Assembly: GCA_017883345.1 (NCBI GenBank)
Contig: JADGNT010000280.1
Coordinates: 1-6,721 of the forward strand
Direction of reading: 5' to 3'
Length of the DNA stretch: 6,721 nt
DNA from: Candidatus Solibacter sp.
Lineage (GTDB): Bacteria > Acidobacteriota > Terriglobia > Bryobacterales > Bryobacteraceae
Both the position numbers and the translations under genes were made by a program. The notes below the pieces were generated by a model, which saw nothing but the letters and a program-made list of their open reading frames with translations, searched no databases and was not told the origin of the DNA. This document shows, piece by piece, positions 1 to 6,589 of the stretch. Each line of letters begins with the position of its first letter. Within the stretch, counting starts at the first letter, position 1.

Positions 1-2
1 AT

Positions 3-188
3 TGCCGCAGCCTTGGAAACGGGCTTTGGGAGGTGCGCAGCGACCTGACAGACGGAAAAATAGGCCGGGTAATTTTCTGCGTTGTCCGTGGGCGCATGGT
101 GCTGCTTCACGGCTTCATCAAAAAGACGCAGAAGACGCCGGCCAAGGACATGGAACTGGCTCTCAAACGCATGAAGGAAGTGGAGTAG
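3..188 (+). CDS. higB: HigB-type (Gp49-like) toxin, 3' part only
   Basis: This is the last 61 codons of a toxin of the phage-derived Gp49-like / HigB family (RelE fold), cut by the left edge of the window. The visible part reads through LWEVRSDL, a VIFCVVRGRMVLLHGF core strand region, the basic KKTQKTP segment and an ALKRMKEVE C-terminal helix, in the order I know from this family. Members are usually about 110-120 residues, so roughly half is missing. Known family members are ribosome-dependent mRNA interferases; that activity is inferred here. The stop TAG (186-188) is only 5 nt before the antitoxin ATG, giving the toxin-first order typical of higBA. An overlapping reading of the same bases in another frame has no family resemblance and was discarded. 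The family call is fairly sure; the symbol is by analogy. Confidence 0.8.
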   Translation, partial: CRSLGNGLWEVRSDLTDGKIGRVIFCVVRGRMVLLHGFIKKTQKTPAKDMELALKRMKEVE

Positions 189-193
189 AAAAC

Positions 194-484
194 ATGGCGC
201 GGAAGAAGAAAGGGGAAATAGGCTCGTCTTTCGATGGATTCCTGGCCGAGGAAGGCATTCTGGAGACGTGCGAGGAACAAGCGCTGAAGCAGATTTTGGC
301 GGACCAGATCAAGGCCGCAATGGAGAAAGACAGTCTTACCAAGTCTGCGATGGCGGAGCGGATGCAGACCAGCAGGCGAGCGCTTGATCGCCTGCTGGAC
401 CCCAAGAATACGGGCGTGACGTTGCATACCATGCAACGCGCAGCCGCCGCTATTGGAAGACAACTCCGTTTGGAACTGGTATGA
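194..484 (+). CDS. higA: HigA-like antitoxin, helix-turn-helix protein
   Basis: A 96-residue protein that should neutralise the toxin encoded just upstream and repress the shared promoter, as HigA-type antitoxins do. The C-terminal half is a helix-turn-helix of XRE/Fis-like type: residues 48-67 (LTKSAMAERMQTSRRALDRL) form the two helices, followed by an LDPKNTGVTLHTMQRAAAAIGRQL segment, the usual arrangement in this family. The N-terminal half starts basic (MARKKK) and then has an acidic helix (DGFLAEEGILETCEEQ), a plausible toxin-binding part. I chose the ATG at 194 because GGAG at 182-185, inside the end of the toxin gene, sits 8 nt upstream and the spacing to the toxin stop is 5 nt. An in-frame upstream extension exists but only overlaps the toxin. 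The two genes are very likely co-transcribed; their promoter lies outside the window. Confidence 0.82.
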   Translation: MARKKKGEIGSSFDGFLAEEGILETCEEQALKQILADQIKAAMEKDSLTKSAMAERMQTSRRALDRLLDPKNTGVTLHTMQRAAAAIGRQLRLELV

Positions 485-490
485 ACGCTT

Positions 491-509
491 CGGCAATCCG
501 ACTTTGCCG
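491..509 (+). terminator. Weak hairpin between higA and the tRNA gene
   Basis: CGGCAA (491-496) pairs with TTGCCG (504-509) around a 7-nt loop, and a G·U and a U-A pair can extend the stem. No T-run follows in either direction, so if it acts as an end signal for higBA or for the tRNA transcript it is a poor one. The call is based only on its place and its self-pairing. Confidence 0.25.
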
Positions 510-531
510 GAAACTGAAAGCAGAACTTACG

Positions 532-621
532 TGGCGGAGAGAGTGGGATTCGAACCCACGTTAGAGTTTCCCCTAAACACGCTTTCCAAGCGTGCGCCTT
601 CAACCACTCGGCCATCTCTCC
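532..621 (-). tRNA. tRNA-Ser (anticodon GGA)
   Basis: Read on the minus strand, the gene starts at 621 with acceptor GGAGAGA, which pairs perfectly with TCTCTCC (542-536). Next come a D arm (GCCGAGTGGTTGAAGGC), anticodon stem CACGC/GCGTG with loop TTGGAAA (anticodon GGA), a long variable arm (TTTAGGGGAAACTCTAA) of the class II type, and a T arm with loop TTCGAAT closed by GTGGG/CCCAC. The discriminator is G (535) and the terminal CCA is encoded in the DNA (534-532). The total is 90 nt, right for tRNA-Ser. All expected elements are intact, so it should be functional and decode UCC/UCU. Its 3' end faces the higBA pair only 47 nt away. Confidence 0.97.
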
Positions 622-645
622 AGCTTGCGCTCTTGCGGGCTTTTT
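622..645 (+). terminator. Possible plus-strand terminator beside the tRNA
   Basis: AGCTTGC (622-628) can pair with GCGGGCT (635-641), a 7-bp stem with two G·U pairs and a 6-nt loop, followed at once by the T-run 641-645. On the plus strand this has the layout of a Rho-independent terminator and could stop higBA transcripts that run antisense through the tRNA, protecting the beta-propeller gene start at 698. The G·U pairs make the stem modest. Confidence 0.35.
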
Positions 646-647
646 AC

Positions 648-653
648 AGCATA
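648..653 (-). promoter_or_regulatory. Candidate extended -10 of the tRNA-Ser promoter
   Basis: On the minus strand, TATGCT (653-648) is directly preceded by TGT, making an extended -10 (TGnTATGCT). Transcription would begin near 641 and reach the tRNA 5' end at 621 after a leader of about 20 nt. No convincing -35 box is seen at 671-676 (GGGGTG), which is tolerable for an extended -10 promoter. Confidence 0.4.
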
Positions 654-685
654 ACATGCGTCGCGCGATCCACCCCGCCGGGGCT

Positions 686-691
686 TAAAAT
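686..691 (+). promoter_or_regulatory. -10-like TAAAAT directly before the GTG start
   Basis: TAAAAT ends 6 nt before the GTG start codon at 698. A transcript begun at the normal distance from this box would start at or beside the start codon, giving a leaderless mRNA. This fits the absence of any Shine-Dalgarno sequence here. There is no good -35 at the expected place. Confidence 0.35.
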
Positions 692-697
692 AGCAGA

Positions 698-1855
698 GTG
701 AACCGTCCCCTGATTTCGCGGCGCGCCCTGCTGCTCTCTTCCGCTGCCGCCGCGGCCTGCAGCCGGCCCAAAGCCCAACGCTTCCTCGGGTACTGCTTCG
801 TCGCCAATCGGGACTCTCGCTCCATCGGCGTCGTCGATCTCACCCGTTTCCGCACCCGCCAGCAGATCCCGCTCGACGCCGCTCCGTCCCAGGTGCTCGC
901 CCGCCCCAAAACCACCAAGGCCTACGTCCTCGCCCCCGCCAATGGCACCATTTACGAGATCGAAGCCAGCCTGCTGACCATTGCGCGGCGCGTCCGTGCC
1001 GGCAACGCCGCCGTCGCCATGCGCGTCGCCCGCGCCGGCGGCGCGCTGTGGGTCCTCTATCGCGACCCCGCCAGCCTGGTCGAAATCCCCTTCGATACGA
1101 TGCGCCCCGGCCGTCACATCCGCCTGGCCGCCCCGCCCGTCGATTTCGATCTCAGCCCAAAGACCGATGACGCCTGCGTCGTCACGAGCAGTGATCGCAC
1201 CATCTCCGTCGTCTCCCTCACCCAAGCCTCGGTCAGCCGCACCATCCACGCTGCCACCGAGCCCTGTATCGCCCGCTTCCGCGCCGACGGCAGCCAGCTC
1301 ATCGCCGGCAGCCCGGCCGATCGCAGCCTCACCATCTACGACGTGCCCACCGGCAAGACCGTGGTGCGCCTGCCGCTTTCCATCGCCCCCAGAGAGTTCT
1401 GCTTCACCGCCGACGGCGGAAACCTGTACGTCACGGGCGACGGCATGGACGCCGTGGTGAGCGTCTTTCCGTACCGCACCGAAGTCTGGGAAACCCTGCT
1501 CGCCGGCCACGCCCCAGGCGTCATGGCCATCGCCGAGAGCGACCGGCCGCCCGCCTATCTCCTGGTGGCCAATCCCGATGCCGATAGCGTCACCGTGCTC
1601 GATGTCGAAACCGGTAACCTCGTGGCCCTGGTGCAGGTGGGCCGCGAACCGCGCCAGATCGTCATCACCCCCGACAACGAATATGCTCTCGTCCTCAACC
1701 AAAAATCCGGCGACATGGCGGTCATCCGTATCTTCTCGCTGAGCGGCAATCAGGTGGGCGGCAACCGGGTCAGGCGCTACAAATCGGCGCCCCTGTTCAC
1801 CATGATTCCGGTGGGCGAGGGGCCGGTCAGCGCGGCCGTCGTGGCCCTCATTTGA
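698..1855 (+). CDS. YVTN/YncE-type beta-propeller lipoprotein
   Basis: A 385-residue exported protein. The N-terminus carries a twin-arginine type signal: SRRALLLSS (7-15), a short Ala-rich stretch and Cys21 after AAA, which fits a lipobox. It is probably a Tat-exported, lipid-anchored protein. The rest is a beta-propeller: repeated strands with the pattern V-blade plus D-x-x-x/N-x-S-V-T-V-x-D. The clearest are YCFVANRDSRSIGVVDL (32-48), LIAGSPADRSLTIYDVPTG (201-219), LYVTGDGMDAVVSVF (243-257) and LLVANPDADSVTVLDVETG (288-306), the last followed by VGREPRQIVITPDNEYALVL (314-333). Such propellers are binding scaffolds; the ligand cannot be told from sequence and no enzymatic residues stand out. 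GTG 698 is the first possible start because an in-frame TAA lies at 686-688. Third codon positions are strongly G/C, which explains a long spurious antisense reading frame. It appears to stand alone, ending in the palindrome at 1857. Confidence 0.88.
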   Translation: MNRPLISRRALLLSSAAAAACSRPKAQRFLGYCFVANRDSRSIGVVDLTRFRTRQQIPLDAAPSQVLARPKTTKAYVLAPANGTIYEIEASLLTIARRVRAGNAAVAMRVARAGGALWVLYRDPASLVEIPFDTMRPGRHIRLAAPPVDFDLSPKTDDACVVTSSDRTISVVSLTQASVSRTIHAATEPCIARFRADGSQLIAGSPADRSLTIYDVPTGKTVVRLPLSIAPREFCFTADGGNLYVTGDGMDAVVSVFPYRTEVWETLLAGHAPGVMAIAESDRPPAYLLVANPDADSVTVLDVETGNLVALVQVGREPRQIVITPDNEYALVLNQKSGDMAVIRIFSLSGNQVGGNRVRRYKSAPLFTMIPVGEGPVSAAVVALI

Positions 1856-1856
1856 G

Positions 1857-1918
1857 GTGGGACAGGCCTCCTGGCCTGTCTAAGGTCTGTCACGGACAGG
1901 CCAGGAGGCCTGTCCTAC
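1857..1918. repeat. Paired REP-like palindrome, unit type A (GACAGGCC stem)
   Basis: Two 24-nt units lie head-out around a 14-nt spacer (1881-1894). The left unit, on the plus strand (1857-1880), is a GTGG head, then stem GACAGGCC, loop TCCT and stem GGCCTGTC. The right unit, on the minus strand (1918-1895), is the same with head GTAG. Each unit folds by itself as a perfect 8-bp hairpin, and the two together form a 21-bp perfect long stem (1860-1880 with 1895-1915). The GTAG/GTGG head followed by a hairpin, in inverted pairs, is the architecture of REP/BIME elements. It fills the gap between two convergent genes, starting one base after the TGA of the propeller gene and ending directly against the stop of the minus-strand gene, so it probably also ends transcription in both directions. 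No T-run follows. Confidence 0.8.
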
Positions 1919-2161
1919 TCAGCGCGGCCGCCAGTTGGAGGAATACGAGTCCGCCCGGAGGGCTTCTTCGCTTCGCCGGTGGAGCGCCATGCTGTCTTTG
2001 AGGACGGTCCTCGCCTGAGACTGCGCTAGCTCGAACGTGCGGGCCACGCCGCGATCGCCGTGGTCGGTCGACCAGTGAAAGTCCCTGCGTTGGTCCTCAT
2101 CGGAGACGGCATATTGCGCCTGGTTGCCGCCGATGTCGATGTAGGTGAAGGAATGGGTCAT
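1919..2161 (-). CDS. Small protein of unknown function (80 aa)
   Basis: I do not recognise this protein. It begins MTHSFTYIDIGGNQAQYAV, contains a charged middle (DEDQRRDFHWSTDHGDRG) and then a likely helix rich in Ala, Gln and Arg (ARTFELAQSQARTVLKDSM), ending in an Arg-rich tail. No membrane segment or signal peptide is seen. The ATG at 2161 lies 16 nt after the stop of the preceding minus-strand gene and has no clear Shine-Dalgarno, so translation may depend on the upstream gene. A start further up at 2245 would overlap that gene by 68 nt and reads unlike a natural N-terminus. The stop (1921-1919) touches the palindrome. The case for a real gene is its operon-like position and protein-like composition; overlapping plus-strand frames are shorter and less convincing. 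Confidence 0.5.
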   Translation of the reverse strand: MTHSFTYIDIGGNQAQYAVSDEDQRRDFHWSTDHGDRGVARTFELAQSQARTVLKDSMALHRRSEEALRADSYSSNWRPR

Positions 2162-2177
2162 AGAGGGATCTGGCCCA

Positions 2178-2486
2178 TCACATCTCGGCCAGAGCCGATT
2201 TGCCGCTCTCCACAGCCGTGGTTTGGTCTTTATGCCGGATGGCAATCACCATAGTCCGGACGTGCGGCATGGCCCGGCTGAGCTTCTCCGGAAAGCCGAT
2301 TTGCGCCTGTGAATTCGCGTTCTGTTTATCGGTTCGATACGCCTTGTACAAGGGCCGGGACATCTGGTGCATTTCGTAAAGGCACGCATTGCCGGATTCC
2401 GTATGCTCGTCCCAGCGGATTTCACCGCTGGTCTCCAGAGACCGCAGAATACCTTGGAGTAATGCCTTGGTGCTGTCATACAACAT
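2178..2486 (-). CDS. Small protein of unknown function (102 aa)
   Basis: I do not recognise this protein. It is soluble-looking and mixed-charge. An amphipathic N-terminal helix (MLYDSTKALLQGILRSLETSG) is followed by IRWDEHTESGNACLYEMHQ and a basic stretch (RPLYKAYRTDKQN). Near the C-terminus a short hydrophobic strand (VRTMVIAIRHK) suggests a small alpha/beta fold. The ATG at 2486 is well supported: GAGGAG (2501-2496) lies 9 nt upstream. It is the first gene of a probable two-gene unit with the 80-residue gene 16 nt downstream, driven by the extended -10 promoter at 2559-2567. An alternative frame over the same DNA (2246-2557) lacks a ribosome site and looks like a shadow. Base composition is less G/C-extreme than the propeller gene to its left, so recent acquisition is possible but unproven. 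Confidence 0.65.
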   Translation of the reverse strand: MLYDSTKALLQGILRSLETSGEIRWDEHTESGNACLYEMHQMSRPLYKAYRTDKQNANSQAQIGFPEKLSRAMPHVRTMVIAIRHKDQTTAVESGKSALAEM

Positions 2487-2558
2487 GTCGGTATGCTCCT
2501 CATTCTTCCCAGGGCCGCCGGGAATCGGGCCGATCCGAGAAAATCACCTATTTTCATA

Positions 2559-2567
2559 ATTATACCA
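2559..2567 (-). promoter_or_regulatory. Extended -10 promoter for the 2486/2161 gene pair
   Basis: Minus-strand TGGTATAAT (2567-2559) is a consensus extended -10 (TGnTATAAT). Transcription would start near 2552 and reach the ATG at 2486 after a leader of about 65 nt. The -35 position (2587-2582, ATAGCA) is poor, as is common with extended -10 promoters. Confidence 0.55.
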
Positions 2568-2581
2568 CCCTTAGTAGGTTT

Positions 2582-2590
2582 TGCTATACT
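2582..2590 (+). promoter_or_regulatory. Extended -10 promoter for the RRM gene
   Basis: TGCTATACT is an extended -10 (TGn plus TATACT). The start site would be near 2597, leaving an 88-nt 5' leader before the ATG at 2685. No -35 match is seen at 2562-2567, where the divergent promoter's own -10 lies. An imperfect inverted repeat, GCTATAC (2584-2590) with GTGTAGC (2595-2601), straddles the start site and could be an operator, though it is short. Confidence 0.45.
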
Positions 2591-2684
2591 ATTGGTGTAG
2601 CATTCGCTGATTCACGGCAGACCCTCCTAGCGTTCCGCTTCCGTCTACCCACCAATTGGCCGCGGTAAAAAGGATAAGTAAATC

Positions 2685-2978
2685 ATGAAGAACATTTTTG
2701 TAGGCAACCTCAGTTTTGGGGTAACGGAAGCTTCCGTTCGATCCCTGTTTGAAGCTCACGGCACCGTAGACCGTGTCAACATCTGTACCGATCGTGACTC
2801 CGGACAGCCCAGAGGCTTTGGGTTTGTGGAGATGGCCAACGATGGAGAAGCCGAGAAGGCAATTGCCGCGGTTAACGGCCGGGAACTGGATGGCCGCGCG
2901 TTGAACGTCAACGAAGCCCGTCCGAAGACCGATCGTCCGAGCGGCGGTGGTGGTGGCGGCGGTCGTAAGCGCTGGTAG
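2685..2978 (+). CDS. RRM-domain RNA-binding protein, glycine-rich tail
   Basis: A 97-residue single-domain RNA-binding protein of the bacterial/cyanobacterial Rbp type. RNP2 is IFVGNL (4-9) and RNP1 is RGFGFVEM (43-50), whose aromatic residues stack on RNA bases. The remaining RRM landmarks are present: TEASVRSLFEAHGTV (helix 1), IAAVNGRELDGRALNVNEA (helix 2 to strand 4). The C-terminus is a short Gly-rich linker (87-93) and a basic RKRW end, as in glycine-rich RNA-binding proteins, which in other bacteria are often linked to cold or stress. It acts in the cytoplasm, probably as an RNA chaperone; the specific RNA target is unknown. The ATG at 2685 follows AAAAAGGA (ending 2674) by 10 nt. A 15-bp tandem duplication overlaps the stop codon. 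The gene stands alone with a long leader. Confidence 0.95.
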   Translation: MKNIFVGNLSFGVTEASVRSLFEAHGTVDRVNICTDRDSGQPRGFGFVEMANDGEAEKAIAAVNGRELDGRALNVNEARPKTDRPSGGGGGGGRKRW

Positions 2979-2994
2979 TCTGAGCGCTGGTAGT
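2968..2994 (+). repeat. 15-bp tandem duplication across the rrm stop codon
   Basis: AGCGCTGGTAGT occurs at 2968-2979 and again at 2983-2994, a period of 15 bp. The first copy encodes the final Arg-Trp and the TAG stop; the second lies just after the stop and contains the same TGG TAG in frame. A read-through would therefore add only five residues before a second stop. Confidence 0.8.
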
Positions 2995-3002
2995 TCAAGA
3001 AA

Positions 3003-3052
3003 CGCTCCCTAACGGTCGCGGCTCGGATCGGAGCCACGACCGTTAGGGAGCG
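3003..3052. terminator. 22-bp inverted repeat between convergent genes, bidirectional terminator
   Basis: Arms 3003-3024 and 3031-3052 are complementary over 22 positions with one mismatch (C opposite A) and a 6-nt loop (GGATCG). The arm begins CGCTCCCTAACGGTCG. It lies 24 nt after the RRM gene stop and 18 nt from the gpmA stop. On the minus strand the stem is followed by TTTCTT, so it suits gpmA termination; on the plus strand only a loose T-rich stretch follows. The length and strong symmetry exceed what a terminator needs, and I have the impression (not verified) that related palindromes are frequent in acidobacterial genomes, so it may also be a dispersed repeat. Confidence 0.7.
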
Positions 3053-3070
3053 GTTGCTTCACTCTTTCCT

Positions 3071-5112
<2,042 letters not shown>

Positions 5113-5122
5113 CTAAAATTCG

Positions 5123-5196
5123 TGTGGGGCAGGCGCTTTCGCCTGCCAACTCTTGATTCGAACCCGCGGTTGGCAGGCGGAAGCGCCTGCCCCACA
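5123..5196. repeat. Paired REP-like palindrome, unit type B (GGCAGGCG stem)
   Basis: This has the same architecture as the 1857-1918 element. The left unit (5124-5147, plus strand) has a GTGG head, stem GGCAGGCG, loop CTTT, stem CGCCTGCC. The right unit (5195-5172, minus strand) has the same head and stem with loop CTTC. The units are inverted around a longer spacer (5148-5171). The whole forms a 28-bp long stem (5123-5150 with 5169-5196) with one T·G position. It starts 1 nt after the glgC stop on the minus strand and ends 26 nt before the eno start, so it lies inside the presumed glgC-eno transcript. By analogy with intra-operon REP elements it could stabilise or attenuate the message. Short reading frames over it (for example MWGRRFRLPT...) are artefacts of the repeat. 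Confidence 0.8.
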
Positions 5197-5197
5197 A

Positions 5198-6406
5198 CTA
5201 GCTCCCGACCACGGTGACGCCGCCCTCGGTGACGTGGTACCCATTTCCCCGATCGGCCTCCGGATCGAACCCGATGGACTGCAATTCGGGTATCTTCACA
5301 CCGGTGTTGACAATCGCCCGGCGGATGCGGCTATAGCGGCCAATTTCCACGTTGGGCATCAGAATCGAATATTCCACTTCACAATAACTGTGCACCCGCA
5401 CGCCGGGCGACAGCACGCTGTGCAGCACCCTGCCACCCGAAACGATACATCCGGCACTCACAATGGAATCCAGCGCCAGCCCCATCCGCCGGCCCTTCTG
5501 GGCGAAAACGAATTTGGCCGGAGGCTGCTGGGTGGCCTTGGTGCGGATGGGCCACCGCTGGTCGTACAGGTTGAATTCGGGAGTCACCGACACCAGGTCC
5601 ATGTTGGCCTCGTAATAGGCGTCGAGCGTCCCTACATCCCGCCAGTAGCGCGCCTGTTTGGCGTTGAGGTCGCGGAAATCGTAGGCGATCACGCGGCAAA
5701 GATCCAAAAGGCGGGGGATCACATCCTTGGCGAAATCGTGGGTCGAATTCGCGGCCTGGGCGTCCTCGTGCAGTGCCCGCAACAGGACCCCGGTATTGAA
5801 CGCGTAGATGCCCATTGAGGCGCTGACCATGGAGGCGTCGAACCCTGAGCGGACAGGGTGATCGTGCTGCGGCTTTTCCTCAAAGCCCGTCACCCGGTAA
5901 TCGGCGGCGATCTCCAGGACCCCGTATCGCCCGGCCTCCGCCGGAGGCACCTGCAGGGTAGCGATGGTGATGTCCGCCCGGTTGGTGCCATGCCAGTCCA
6001 GCATCTCACCATAGTTCATCTTGTAGATTTGATCGCCGGAGAGGATCAGGGTGACGTCGGGGACCTCGGCTTCGATGCTCTGAAAATTCTGGAACACGGC
6101 GTCGGCCGTGCCCTGGTACCAGTCCTCATGCACCCGCTTCATGGGCGGAATCACCTCAATGTACTCGCCCAGCTCGGGGGAGAGGATTCTCCAGCCGTCG
6201 CGGATGTGGCGGATCAGGTCGAGGGATTTATACTGTGTTAGGATTAAGATTCGACGAACGTCGGAGTTGATGCAGTTGGAGAGCGTGAAGTCGATAATGC
6301 GATAAGCTCCCCCAAAGGGCACGGCCGGTTTGGCGGTGTCGCGAGTCAGGGGGTAGAGCCGCTCTCCGGCGCCGCCTGCCAGCAGGATCGCTAATACATT
6401 TTGCAT
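5198..6406 (-). CDS. glgC: Glucose-1-phosphate adenylyltransferase (ADP-glucose pyrophosphorylase)
   Basis: Makes ADP-glucose from glucose-1-phosphate and ATP, the committed step of bacterial glycogen synthesis, in the cytoplasm. The 402-residue protein has the nucleotidyltransferase core first: LAGGAGERLYPLT (9-21), KPAVPFGGAYRIIDFTLSNC (26-45), WYQGTADAV (96-104), the metal-binding Asp125 in LSGDQIYKMNY, FEEKP (175-179), SASMGIY (195-201) and YWRDVGT (254-260). A C-terminal left-handed beta-helix follows, with hexapeptide-like repeats (about 315-370, IVSAGCIVSGGRVLHSVLSPGVRV onward). Ala34 occupies the place of the E. coli activator-site lysine (FGGKFRIIDF there), so allosteric control by fructose-1,6-bisphosphate may differ; other phyla share such changes. 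The ATG at 6406 gives the expected N-terminus; the ribosome site (AGG) is weak. First of the glgC-eno-gpmA series and divergent from rpsU. Confidence 0.96.
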   Translation of the reverse strand: MQNVLAILLAGGAGERLYPLTRDTAKPAVPFGGAYRIIDFTLSNCINSDVRRILILTQYKSLDLIRHIRDGWRILSPELGEYIEVIPPMKRVHEDWYQGTADAVFQNFQSIEAEVPDVTLILSGDQIYKMNYGEMLDWHGTNRADITIATLQVPPAEAGRYGVLEIAADYRVTGFEEKPQHDHPVRSGFDASMVSASMGIYAFNTGVLLRALHEDAQAANSTHDFAKDVIPRLLDLCRVIAYDFRDLNAKQARYWRDVGTLDAYYEANMDLVSVTPEFNLYDQRWPIRTKATQQPPAKFVFAQKGRRMGLALDSIVSAGCIVSGGRVLHSVLSPGVRVHSYCEVEYSILMPNVEIGRYSRIRRAIVNTGVKIPELQSIGFDPEADRGNGYHVTEGGVTVVGS

Positions 6407-6483
6407 TTCAGCCTAAATCCCTGAAAAGAAACGTTTTGTCGATAAGTTGGACGGTTCCTCTGAACGACGTCAAAAGATTAGGC

Positions 6484-6511
6484 TTGACTTTATTTGTCAA
6501 CAACCTATGAT
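6484..6511 (+). promoter_or_regulatory. Sigma-70 type promoter for rpsU
   Basis: TTGACT (6484-6489) and TATGAT (6506-6511) are separated by 16 bp. The start site would be near 6518, giving a leader of about 72 nt before the TTG start at 6590. The -35 is part of an inverted repeat, TTGAC-N7-GTCAA (6484-6500), which read on the minus strand also yields a perfect TTGACA pointing toward glgC. However, no good minus-strand -10 lies at the right distance, so the glgC promoter in 6407-6483 remains unresolved. Confidence 0.6.
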
Positions 6512-6589
6512 ATCAGTACCTCTTGTGCGGAGTGCAGAATTTTAAGCATCGCATGAGAATTCCAGGTCCGGTTGGGAGGTGTATTTCGT

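Noticed and set aside
644..1702. A 352-codon open frame on the minus strand opposite the propeller gene
   Set aside because: Its Gly/Ala/Asp-rich sequence is what a G/C-rich third codon position yields when read antisense. It has no family motif or ribosome site and it runs into the tRNA leader.
2060..2254. A short plus-strand frame opposite the small minus-strand genes
   Set aside because: There is no ribosome site, and it opposes an operon-like pair whose first gene has a promoter and a strong ribosome site.
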